From Nocardioides sp. JQ2195 (GTDB taxonomy: Bacteria; Actinomycetota; Actinomycetes; Propionibacteriales; Nocardioidaceae), in contig NZ_CP050902.1 in assembly GCF_012272695.1 (NCBI RefSeq), positions 3,100,001-3,164,000 of the forward strand: a stretch of DNA of 64,000 nt, read 5' to 3'. The position numbers and the translations under genes were made by a program. The notes beneath the pieces were generated by a model that was not told the origin of the DNA, did no database searches, and saw nothing but the letters and a program-made list of their open reading frames with translations. Position 1 is the first letter of the stretch. Each line of letters opens with the position of its first letter. Of the stretch, positions 18,001 through 24,159 are shown piece by piece.

Positions 18001-18858
18001 TGCCTTCATCCGCTCGACGTCCCATGCCTCGTCGTCCTCGCCGGCACTCGCGGTGCCGGGCTTGGTGCCGCCGGCGGCCAGGACCGTGACGACGATCGCG
18101 TCGAGTGAGCCGAGTGCGTCGTACAGCTCATCGGGAGCGGCACGCAGCGAGCTGGAGAAGATCGGCAGCCCGACCGCCTCGCCGGTGGCGTCGATCGCGT
18201 CGGCCAGTGCGTGGGCGAAGGCGTTGTTGCCGCTGGCCTCGTGGGCCCGGTAGTAGAGCACCCCGACCCGCGCGCGAACTCGTTGGTCGAATGCCGCCGA
18301 GGACCCCCCTCCTCGTTGGTCGAGTGCCGCCGAGGACCCCCCTCCTCGTTGGTCGAGTGCCGCCGAGGTCCCCCCTCCCCGTTGGTCGAGTGCCGCCGAG
18401 GCACGAGGCGGTGTATCGAGACCAGCCCGCTCCGCCCAGCCCCACTCCGGCAGCACCATCGGCGCCTCGAAGCCCTCCCCGGTCAGCAGCACCGTGTCCG
18501 AGAGGAACGCGTGCAGGTTGGTCAGGTTGGCCGGTCCACCCTGGGCCAGGTAGGCGTGCGCCTCGGCGGCCGTGCCGACGGGCACGGTGGAGTGGCCCAT
18601 CAGCTCGGCGTCCGGGGTCTGCTCGCCGCCGAGCACCACCACCGGCACACCGGCAGCGCCGACCGCCTGAAGCCCCTCCTGCCAGGAACGCGCGCTGCCC
18701 AGGATGCGTACGACGACCAGGTCCGAGCCGCTGAGCAGGCTCGGGAGATCCTCGTCGACATCGAGGCGCGCAGGATTGCCCAACGCGAAGTCGGCGCCGG
18801 AGGTGCGGGCACTGAGCAGGTCGGTGTCGGAGGTGGAGAGCAGGGCGATGCGCGTCAT
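15076..18858 (-). CDS. cobN: Cobaltochelatase subunit CobN
   Basis: A 1260-residue large subunit of the ATP-dependent aerobic cobaltochelatase, which inserts Co2+ into hydrogenobyrinic acid a,c-diamide together with ATPase subunits (here probably the ChlI/ChlD fusion at 26203). CobN/BchH motifs include HLGKHGSMEWLPGK, NLPLIYPFLINDPGEG, RAHATIVDHLIPPM and GKRNTVTAILDRG. The ATG at 18858 has GGAG 8 nt upstream and overlaps the preceding ferredoxin gene stop (ATGA). Two repeat-derived segments interrupt the normal sequence: residues about 145-196 (four SAALDQRGGG-like units) and about 426-446. Both keep the frame and lie in poorly conserved regions. Confidence 0.95.
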   Translation of the reverse strand: MTRIALLSTSDTDLLSARTSGADFALGNPARLDVDEDLPSLLSGSDLVVVRILGSARSWQEGLQAVGAAGVPVVVLGGEQTPDAELMGHSTVPVGTAAEAHAYLAQGGPANLTNLHAFLSDTVLLTGEGFEAPMVLPEWGWAERAGLDTPPRASAALDQRGGGTSAALDQRGGGSSAALDQRGGGSSAAFDQRVRARVGVLYYRAHEASGNNAFAHALADAIDATGEAVGLPIFSSSLRAAPDELYDALGSLDAIVVTVLAAGGTKPGTASAGEDDEAWDVERMKALDIPVLQGLCLTSSREEWEASDDGVTPLDSANQIAIPEFDGRIITAPFSFKEIDEDGLPHYVADDERCARVAGIAVNHARLRHIAPKDRRLALMLSAYPTKHSRIGNAVGLDTPVSAIRLLRRLREAGYDLGKRNTVTAILDRGLETVAGAPSSTNEETSDTEAGNALIHALIAAGGQDEEWLTSAQLNDSHVRISEQDYEKWTADLPDDLKEEIVEAWGAAPGTLFVNRAGEIVLATLRAGNVVLMIQPPRGFGENPVAIYHDPELAPSHHYLAAYRWVEKGFGAHAIVHLGKHGSMEWLPGKNAALSAACATDAVIGNLPLIYPFLINDPGEGAQAKRRAHATIVDHLIPPMARADSYGDIAKLEQLLDEYANIAAMDPPKLPMIRAQIWTLMQTAQMHQDLGLESQPGDEEFDDFIMHVDGWLCEIKDAQIRDGLHVLGQAPDGEARVNLVLAILRATQVWGGEQASLPGLRNALGLKEDAPATEVDAIEARAKALVHGMEAADWEVAAVEQVLSEHEPDATDELAAILRFAATQVVPRLASTTDELDAVLHALDGGFIPAGPSGSPLRGLVNVLPTGRNFYTVDPRAVPSRLAWETGVSMADSLAQRHLTETGEYPKSVGLSIWGTSAMRTSGDDIAEVLALIGIRPEWDAASRRVNGLSVIPLAELGRPRIDVTVRISGFFRDAFPHVIAMMDDAIRMAAELDEPVEQNSVRAHARADLAEHGDVRRSTTRIFGSRPGAYGAGILQVIESGNWRDDKDLAEVYTQWGGFAYGRGLDGVAASDDMTANYRRITVAAKNIDTREHDIADSDDYFQYHGGMIATVRALTGNAPRAYVGDSTTPDAVRTRSLAEETARVFRARVVNPRWIGAMQRHGYKGAFELAATVDYLFGFDATAGVVHDWMYDTLAKEYVLDADNQEFMKDANPWALRGIIERLHEAAERDLWAEPDPEVIAAMQQVYLDLEGDIEDRG
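18270..18425. repeat. Tandem 33-bp REP-like units inside cobN
   Basis: Four copies of a 33-bp unit containing GTTGGTCGAGTGCCGCCGAG separated by CCCCCCTCCT-type spacers, ending with a TATCGAGACCAG segment. Translated on the minus strand they give repeated SAALDQRGGG. Because the unit is 33 bp (11 codons), copy-number changes do not shift the frame. A related single copy (CTCGTTGGTCGAGGAGG ... GTCTCGAGACC) lies at about 17530-17573 in the same gene. Confidence 0.85.
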
Positions 18859-19553
18859 GAGGACTTCTCCTGGGTACGTCGGGACAGACGGTTGGCTTCG
18901 ACGGGCCGGTGGTGCACGAGGTGCTCGTGCGAGATGAGGCGGGCCGCTTCCGGATCCACGCCGCCGTACCAGACGTCGTCGGGCTGGACCGACACGACGG
19001 GCGCGTGGTTGCAGGGGAACTGGCAACCGGTCTGGGTGATCAGGACGTCGTCGTCGTCCTGCTCGAGGCGCATCAGCTCGAGGGCGAATGCCTCCGCGCT
19101 CCTGTCCGAGCCGAGCGCGGTGCAGCGCGGGCCTCGACAGACGAGCACCTGGTGCCGATGTCCGGGAACCTCCTGCCAGGCTGCGGAGCTCAGTGGGGCC
19201 TCGGTGCCCTTGATCGGGCGCGTCACGTCCAGCACCGGGTCGAGGTCGAGGTCGTTGCGCACCATCGCGGTGGCCACCTCGATCACCGGTCGATCACGTG
19301 GCCACTCGCGCCACCAGTGGGATGCGATGCGGCGCAGCCACGACGTCGCTGGCGCGAGTGTGCCGAGGCTGACCCCGACCAGAGTGAGGTGCTCGACCCC
19401 ACCGTCGGCCAGTCGGGTGAGCTCGCGGTGCAGCGACGGTTCCCCCAGCTGCAGGAACGCGACGGTGCCGTCGTGCGACCGGGCGGCGGTGTGCAGCCGA
19501 TCGCTCGCCTCGACCTCACGGACGGACATACCTACCAGGACCAACGCCGTCAT
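18855..19553 (-). CDS. CbiX-like domain fused to thioredoxin-like [2Fe-2S] ferredoxin
   Basis: A 232-residue two-domain protein. The N-terminal half (1-110) resembles a CbiX/sirohydrochlorin-chelatase half-domain, but the metal-binding HGSR motif is replaced by VGMSVRE, so chelatase activity is doubtful. The C-terminal half (about 130-220) is a thioredoxin-like [2Fe-2S] ferredoxin with cysteines in VLVCRGPRCTALGS and TGCQFPCNHAP. It is first in the cobalamin-riboswitch operon and overlaps cobN (ATGA), so it probably serves the corrin pathway, perhaps as electron donor or in cobalt handling; this role is inference. ATG at 19553, GGAG about 8 nt upstream. Confidence 0.8.
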   Translation of the reverse strand: MTALVLVGMSVREVEASDRLHTAARSHDGTVAFLQLGEPSLHRELTRLADGGVEHLTLVGVSLGTLAPATSWLRRIASHWWREWPRDRPVIEVATAMVRNDLDLDPVLDVTRPIKGTEAPLSSAAWQEVPGHRHQVLVCRGPRCTALGSDRSAEAFALELMRLEQDDDDVLITQTGCQFPCNHAPVVSVQPDDVWYGGVDPEAARLISHEHLVHHRPVEANRLSRRTQEKSS

Positions 19554-19586
19554 CGGCGGTCTCCAAACCCTCGTGGAACATGACGC

Positions 19587-19765
19587 GCCGTGGCCGGTCT
19601 CCTGGCTCCCGTCTCAGCGTCTCTGGCCGACCTTCCCGGGATTGCTCCCAGTGGTCCGACGCTCTCCCGATCTCGCTGGAGGAACGCCGCAAGGGCCGTC
19701 GACTCGACGGATACAGTGGCGAGGGCCGCGCCGGCATTGAACCGGCTTCCCGAACACCACGGCAC
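19587..19765 (-). promoter_or_regulatory. Cobalamin riboswitch upstream of ferredoxin-cobN-cobF
   Basis: On the minus strand the core GGGAAGCCGGTTCAATGCCG, then GCGGCCCTCGCCACTGT, and the 3' box CCAGGAGACCGGCC match the adenosylcobalamin aptamer. P1 closes with GCCGTGG and CCACGGC (7 bp). A TAGCGT -10 box at 19770-19775 places the start of the RNA at the base of P1. It should repress the unit when cobalamin is plentiful. Confidence 0.93.
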
Positions 19766-19858
19766 CGTCACGCTATCAACACCTCGTGAGCACGTGCCGA
19801 ATCGGCGTCCCACCCGGTCAACACCTTCCGCCACGACGAGGCGTGCGACGATGCGGCC

Positions 19859-20767
19859 GTGAAGTCACCTGCCGTGCGCCACAGGGCCGACCTGTGTCCG
19901 GGAGTGCTGCGCCCGTGGCCCGCCGAGGACGGTGCTCTCGTGCGGCTGCGCCTGGTCGGCGGCCGGGTCGAGCCGGACGCATTGGTCGGGCTGCTGCGCG
20001 TCGCCGAGTCTCATGGCGATGGCACCGTGCATCTGACCAAGCGGGCGAACCTGCAGCTCAGGGGGCTCCCGGCCGACGGCGACTGCCTTGCGCCGGAGCT
20101 CGTCGAAGAGATAGCAGCGACCGGACTGCTGCCCTTTCCGAGCCACGAGCTGGTGCGCAACATCATGGTCTCGCCGCTCAGTGGCCTCGACAGCCCGCTT
20201 GCGCGCGATCTGCAGTCACCAGGTGACAGTGAATCGCGCGCAAGAGGTCGCGCCGACCTGCGGCCGGTGGCCAGGGAGCTGGACGAGGGCCTGTGCGCAC
20301 ACCCGTCCCTGGCCGCGTTGCCGGGCCGGTTCCTCTTCGTGCTCGACGACGGACGCGGAGACCTGCTCGACCGCAGTCTCGACCTCGGGTTGGTTGCGGT
20401 CTCGAGCAGCGAGTGCCAACTGCGCATGGGCACTCGAGCCTGGGGCCCGGTCGTGCCCCTCGAGGAGGCTGCCGGGCGACTGGTCGGGCTGGCCCGGGCA
20501 TTCATCACCGTGCGTGGCGAGGGCCCGACGGCTGCGTGGCACGTCGACGAGTTGCCCGCCCGCACCGATGACCACCCTCGTGATCCGCGCATCGAGGTGC
20601 CCAACGCGCCCCCGCCGTACGGCGTCGTGGCTCCGGGCGTGGCGCACGTGACGGTGCCCGACGGCGTGCTCACCCGGGAGCAGCTCGACGACCTGCTCGC
20701 CGACGAACCGGACCATCTCGTCGTCACCCCGTGGCGCAGCGTCGTGGTCGTCGACCGCGTAGTCTGA
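19859..20767 (+). CDS. cobG: CobG-like precorrin-3B synthase homologue
   Basis: A 302-residue member of the nitrite/sulfite reductase ferredoxin-like superfamily, which in CobG makes precorrin-3B using O2. The two half-domain regions are seen: LCPGVLRPWPAEDGALVRLR with GTVHLTKRANLQLRG, and later FITVRGEGPTAAWHV. The VRNIMVSPLSGLD segment begins the central region. It is shorter than the Pseudomonas enzyme (about 460 residues), and no Cys cluster of the CxxxC type is evident, so the [4Fe-4S] site may be absent. A 47-bp palindrome inserts about 16 residues after SPLSGLDS (residues about 114-129). GTG start at 19859, with GACGAT 6 nt upstream. Confidence 0.75.
   Translation: MKSPAVRHRADLCPGVLRPWPAEDGALVRLRLVGGRVEPDALVGLLRVAESHGDGTVHLTKRANLQLRGLPADGDCLAPELVEEIAATGLLPFPSHELVRNIMVSPLSGLDSPLARDLQSPGDSESRARGRADLRPVARELDEGLCAHPSLAALPGRFLFVLDDGRGDLLDRSLDLGLVAVSSSECQLRMGTRAWGPVVPLEEAAGRLVGLARAFITVRGEGPTAAWHVDELPARTDDHPRDPRIEVPNAPPPYGVVAPGVAHVTVPDGVLTREQLDDLLADEPDHLVVTPWRSVVVVDRVV
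20198..20244. repeat. 47-bp palindrome inside cobG
   Basis: Outer arms CTTGCGCGCGAT and ATCGCGCGCAAG are perfect 12-bp complements, and inner arms GTCACC and GGTGAC are also complementary around a single A. The element is translated through in frame (reading ARDLQSPGDSESRARG) between two conserved segments of CobG. Confidence 0.85.
20760..20765 (+). promoter_or_regulatory. -10 box of the cobH-cobIJ unit, overlapping cobG 3' end
   Basis: TAGTCT spans the last codons of cobG and ends 7 nt before the first base of the riboswitch P1 stem, the spacing expected for a transcription start. No clear -35 is visible. Confidence 0.5.
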
Positions 20768-20772
20768 CGCGC

Positions 20773-20859
20773 GTCCTGTCGGAAGGAACCCGGTGTGATT
20801 CCGGGGCGGTTCCGCCACTGTGAGGCCCTCGGGCCCAGCCAGACACTGCTGCCAGGACA
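20773..20859 (+). promoter_or_regulatory. Cobalamin riboswitch upstream of cobH-cobIJ
   Basis: The aptamer core GGAACCCGGTGTGATTCCGG, then GGCGGTTCCGCCACTGTGA, and the box AGCCAGACACTGCTGCC are present. P1 is closed by TCCTG and CAGGA. Downstream, a GGGG...CCCC hairpin (about 20899-20913) abuts the GAGGAG ribosome-binding site, which suggests translational control. P13 and the peripheral stems look shorter than in the other three copies. Confidence 0.9.
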
Positions 20860-20924
20860 TCTCGATTCACCCAGCGTCGACACCCGGCGCAATCCACCAG
20901 GGGCGAGAACCCCGAGGAGTGAAG

Positions 20925-21587
20925 TTGTCCGTCTGCAGACCCCCGCGCCGCTATGACTACGTCGACGACGGCGCCGCCATCTATGTCGACTCGTTCGCCA
21001 CGATCCGGGCGGAGTCCCGCCTGGACCACCTGCCGGCCGAGGCCGAGAAGGTCGCTGTCCGCATGGTGCACGGCACCGGCCAGACCGACCTGACCGATGA
21101 CCTGGTGGTCCACCCGGGGCTCGTCACCGCAGCCCGGTCCGCGTTGGAGGCGGGGGCACCGATCATCACCGACGCGAACATGGTCGCCTCCGGTGTCACC
21201 CGGGCCCGGCTGCCCCGTGGCAACGACGTGCTCTGCCTGCTGCGCGACGAGCGCGTCCCGGGCCTCGCCCACGAGCTGGGCACCACGCGCTCGGCGGCCG
21301 CACTCTCCCTGCTCGCCGATCGGCTGGAGGGCTCTGTCGTCGCCATCGGCAACGCACCCACCGCCCTGTTCCACCTGCTCGAGATGCTGCTCGACGGAGC
21401 ACCACGACCGGCCGCCGTCATAGGCTGCCCCGTGGGCTTCATCGGCGCCGCCGAGTCGAAGGAGGCGTTGGCCTCCTTCGCAGCCGACCACGGCATCGAC
21501 ATCCCGTTCCTCACGGTCCGTGGACGTCGGGGCGGTTCGGCGATGACCGCTTCCGCCCTCAACGCACTCGCCCAGGAGCAGGAATGA
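20925..21587 (+). CDS. cobH: Precorrin-8X methylmutase CobH
   Basis: A 220-residue enzyme that moves the C11 methyl group to C12, converting precorrin-8X to hydrogenobyrinic acid. Family segments include YDYVDDGAAIYVDSFATIRA (the usual N-terminus), MVHGTGQTDL with the catalytic histidine, PIITDANMVASG, GNAPTALF and AAVIGCPVGFIGAAESKEAL. The TTG at 20925 is chosen because GAGGAG lies 5 nt upstream; a GTG at 20919 would overlap that site. The stop overlaps the cobIJ ATG by 4 bp. Confidence 0.93.
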   Translation: MSVCRPPRRYDYVDDGAAIYVDSFATIRAESRLDHLPAEAEKVAVRMVHGTGQTDLTDDLVVHPGLVTAARSALEAGAPIITDANMVASGVTRARLPRGNDVLCLLRDERVPGLAHELGTTRSAAALSLLADRLEGSVVAIGNAPTALFHLLEMLLDGAPRPAAVIGCPVGFIGAAESKEALASFAADHGIDIPFLTVRGRRGGSAMTASALNALAQEQE

Positions 21588-23302
21588 CGGGCTCGCTCCA
21601 CGGCGTCGGACTGGGCCCCGGCGACCCCGAGCTGATCACCCGCAAGGCGGCGCGCCTCATCGCGGAGGCCGACGTGATCGCCTACCACGCCGGTGTGGGC
21701 AAGGAATCGAATGCGCGCCGCATCGCTGACTCGTTGATTCCCGGCGGCGTCACCGAGGAGCTGCTCCGCTATCCGGTCACCACCGGGCCGACCGCCCATC
21801 CGGGTGGGTACGCCGGCGCGATGGCCGAGTTCTACGAGTCCTGCGCCTCCCGACTGTCGATGCACCTCGAGGCCGGTCGGAAGGTCGTCGTGCTGGCCGA
21901 GGGTGACCCGTTGTTCTACGGCTCGTTCATGTATCTCCACGACCGGCTGTCACCGCTCTTCCCCACCGAGGTCGTGCCCGGTGTGCCGGCCTTCGCGGCT
22001 GCCACCGCCGTCGTGGCCACTCCGCTCGTGAGACAGACCGACGTGCTCACCGTGCTGCCCGGCACGTTGCCCGTCCCCGAGCTGGCCCGGCGCCTGGCCG
22101 ACACCGACGGCGCGATCATCATGAAGCTGGGACGCCGTTTCCCCGGGGTGGTCGAGGCGCTCGCACAGGCCGGTCGGCTCGAGCACGCGTGGTACATCGA
22201 GCGCGCCTCGATGCCCGCCGAGCGCTGGATGAAGGTGACCGAGGTGGATCCGTCGTCGGTCCCCTACTTCTCGCTGATCGTGGTGCCCGGCGACTCGCTC
22301 GCCGACGACCCCGGTGGCCGGCGAGCGACGAGCAGCACTCCGGTGGTCAAGCCGACCGAGGCCGTGGTCGATCCGGCCGAGGCGGTGGTCGATCCGGCCG
22401 ATACGGTGATCGATCCGGCCGAGGCGGTGGTTGAGGAGGGCGAGGAACGAGCCCGTCTCGAAACCAGAGCCCGTCTCGAAACCAGAGCCCGTCTCGAAAC
22501 CAGAGCCCGTCTCGAAACCAGAGCCCGCCTCGAAACCAGAGCCCCCCTCGAGACCACTCCGCGGGCCGAAGAGCTCCTGGTCGTCGGGCTGGGACCCGGC
22601 CCCGACTGCTGGCTCACTCCCGAGGCCACGCAGGCCCTCGCCGGGGTCGACCATGTGGTCGGCTATGGGCCCTACGTCAATCGTGTGCCCCAACGAGCCG
22701 GCCTGACCCGGCACGCCTCCGGCAACACCGTCGAGGTCGACCGGGCCAGGCTCGCTCTCGACCTGGCCAAGCAGGGTCAGCGCGTCGCCGTCGTCTCCGG
22801 CGGTGACGCCGGTGTCTTCGGGATGGCGTCGGCGGTGTTCGAGGCGGCCGAGGAACCGGCGTACGCCGACGTGCCCGTCCGGGTCCTGCCCGGGATCAGC
22901 GCGATCCAGGCCGTGGCGGCACGCGCCGGCGCCCCGATCGGTGCTGACTTCGCTGTGATGAGCCTGAGCGACCGGCTCAAGCCCTGGTCGGTGATCGAGG
23001 ACCGGCTGCGAGCAGTCTCCCGGGCTGACCTGGTGCTGGGGATCTACAACCCTGCTTCACGCTCGAGGGTCGACCAGGTCGCGCTGGCCCACAAGGTGCT
23101 GCTCGACGAGCGCGCCCCCGACACCGTCGTCGTCATCGGCCGCGACATCGGCCGCGCCGAGGAGTCACTCACCTTGACGACCCTGGGCGAGCTCGACACG
23201 GGCACGATCGACATGAAGTGCCTGCTGCTCATCGGCGCCTCGAGCACCCGTCGTACGCCGGCCGGTCGGGTCTGGACCCCGCGCTTCGTCGACCCGTCGT
23301 GA
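21584..23302 (+). CDS. cobIJ: CobI-CobJ fusion: precorrin-2 C20- and precorrin-3B C17-methyltransferases
   Basis: A 572-residue bifunctional protein. Residues 1-240 are CobI (GVGLGPGDPELITRKAARLI, VVVLAEGDPLFYGSFMYL, VPGVPAFAAATA), which methylates C20 of precorrin-2. Residues about 329-572 are CobJ (LVVGLGPGPDCWLTPEA, VVSGGDAGVFGMAS, VLPGISAIQAVAARAG), which methylates C17 with ring contraction. CobI-CobJ fusions are known in actinobacteria. The linker (about 255-325) is unusual: VVDPAE units, a 15-residue segment shared with CobBC, and five RARLET units encoded by 18-bp tandem repeats. The stop codon lies in another tandem repeat. Confidence 0.95.
   Translation: MTGSLHGVGLGPGDPELITRKAARLIAEADVIAYHAGVGKESNARRIADSLIPGGVTEELLRYPVTTGPTAHPGGYAGAMAEFYESCASRLSMHLEAGRKVVVLAEGDPLFYGSFMYLHDRLSPLFPTEVVPGVPAFAAATAVVATPLVRQTDVLTVLPGTLPVPELARRLADTDGAIIMKLGRRFPGVVEALAQAGRLEHAWYIERASMPAERWMKVTEVDPSSVPYFSLIVVPGDSLADDPGGRRATSSTPVVKPTEAVVDPAEAVVDPADTVIDPAEAVVEEGEERARLETRARLETRARLETRARLETRARLETRAPLETTPRAEELLVVGLGPGPDCWLTPEATQALAGVDHVVGYGPYVNRVPQRAGLTRHASGNTVEVDRARLALDLAKQGQRVAVVSGGDAGVFGMASAVFEAAEEPAYADVPVRVLPGISAIQAVAARAGAPIGADFAVMSLSDRLKPWSVIEDRLRAVSRADLVLGIYNPASRSRVDQVALAHKVLLDERAPDTVVVIGRDIGRAEESLTLTTLGELDTGTIDMKCLLLIGASSTRRTPAGRVWTPRFVDPS
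22365..22540. repeat. Tandem repeats encoding the CobI-CobJ linker, with a 45-bp copy shared with cobBC
   Basis: First come 18-bp units of the form GTGGTCGATCCGGCCGAG. Then 22421-22465 is identical base for base to 30452-30496 in cobBC, reading EAVVEEGEERARLET in both. Five 18-bp units of the form AGAGCCCGTCTCGAAACC follow. All period lengths are multiples of 3, so expansion keeps the frame. Confidence 0.9.
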
Positions 23303-23351
23303 GTTCTGCCCGACCTGTCTGAGTTCTGACCGACCTGTCGTGAGCTCAGCC
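23290..23351. repeat. Three about-20-bp tandem repeats at the cobIJ stop codon
   Basis: Units CGACCCGTCGTGAGTTCTGC, CGACCTGTCTGAGTTCTGAC and CGACCTGTCGTGAGCTCAGC follow each other. The first contains the last codons and TGA of cobIJ. The rest lie in the convergent gap to cobM. Confidence 0.8.
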
Positions 23352-23394
23352 TGCCGCCCCGGACTGGCGATCGCTCGACAGGAAGGGCGACGGG

Positions 23395-24159
23395 TCAGCG
23401 CTTGACGGAGCGGTCCCGAGCCGGGTCGTAGAGGTAGGACTCCGCCAGCTCCTGCGACACGAGCGACGGGTCGATCGCGGGACCGACCATGATCAGCGCT
23501 GCCTGGCGAAGGTCCGCCGCCTCGACCTGGTCGGCGATGTCGCCCAGCGTGCCGCGCAGCACCAGCTCCTGCGGTTGGCTGACCCGCGAGATCACCGCGA
23601 CCGGGCAGGTCGGTCCGTAGTGGAGCGCGAGCTCCTCGACCAGCTCCCGGGTGCGCGTGATCGCCAGGTGCAGCACGAGCGTGGCTCCGGTGGCGGCGAA
23701 GCTCGCCAGCTTCTCCCCCGATGGCATCGCGGTGGACCGGGCCTGTGCGCGGGTCAGCACCACCGACTGCGCCAGCTTCGGCACGGTCAGCTCGCGTCCC
23801 AACCTGGCCGCCGCGGCGGCGTACGCCGGGATGCCGGGTGTGACGTCCCACGGCACCCCTGCCGCATCGAGACGTCGGGTCTGCTCGGCCAGCGCGGAGT
23901 AGACCGACGGGTCCCCCGAGGTGAGGCGGACGACGTCCTGGCCGCCGCGGTGGGCATCGGCCATGATCGCGATCATCTGGTCGAGGTCGAGGTCCTGGGT
24001 GTCCACCCGAACGGCGTCGGGCCGGCAGTGCGACAGCACCTCGTCGTCGAGGTAGGTGCCCGGATAGAGCACCACGTCTGCCTGGGACAGCAGCGTGGCG
24101 GCACGCAACGTGATCAGGTCGGCCGCTCCGGGCCCGGCACCGACGAAGTGAACGGTCAT
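23395..24159 (-). CDS. cobM: Precorrin-4 C11-methyltransferase CobM
   Basis: A 254-residue tetrapyrrole methylase converting precorrin-4 to precorrin-5. Motifs are VHFVGAGPGAADLITLRAA at the N-terminus, VVRLTSGDPSVYSALAEQ, VTPGIPAYAAAAARLG and AVISRVSQPQE near the C-terminus, all characteristic of CobM/CbiF. The ATG at 24159 overlaps the cobL stop (ATGA). It is the last gene of a minus-strand unit ABC-ATPase/cobL/cobM and is convergent with cobIJ. Confidence 0.95.
   Translation of the reverse strand: MTVHFVGAGPGAADLITLRAATLLSQADVVLYPGTYLDDEVLSHCRPDAVRVDTQDLDLDQMIAIMADAHRGGQDVVRLTSGDPSVYSALAEQTRRLDAAGVPWDVTPGIPAYAAAAARLGRELTVPKLAQSVVLTRAQARSTAMPSGEKLASFAATGATLVLHLAITRTRELVEELALHYGPTCPVAVISRVSQPQELVLRGTLGDIADQVEAADLRQAALIMVGPAIDPSLVSQELAESYLYDPARDRSVKR

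Noticed and set aside
15076..18857. Long plus-strand open frames opposite cobN (for example 16336-18108)
   Set aside because: They are shadows of cobN codon bias; the translations have no recognisable family and are rich in Arg/Gly/Pro.
19859..20767. cobG as a pseudogene because of its short length
   Set aside because: The frame is intact, both half-domain segments are conserved, and shortened CobG homologues without an obvious Cys cluster seem usual in actinobacteria.
22365..22540. Possible CRISPR-like array (regular short repeats)
   Set aside because: The repeats are contiguous 18-bp units without unique spacers, are in frame inside cobIJ, and no cas gene is nearby.
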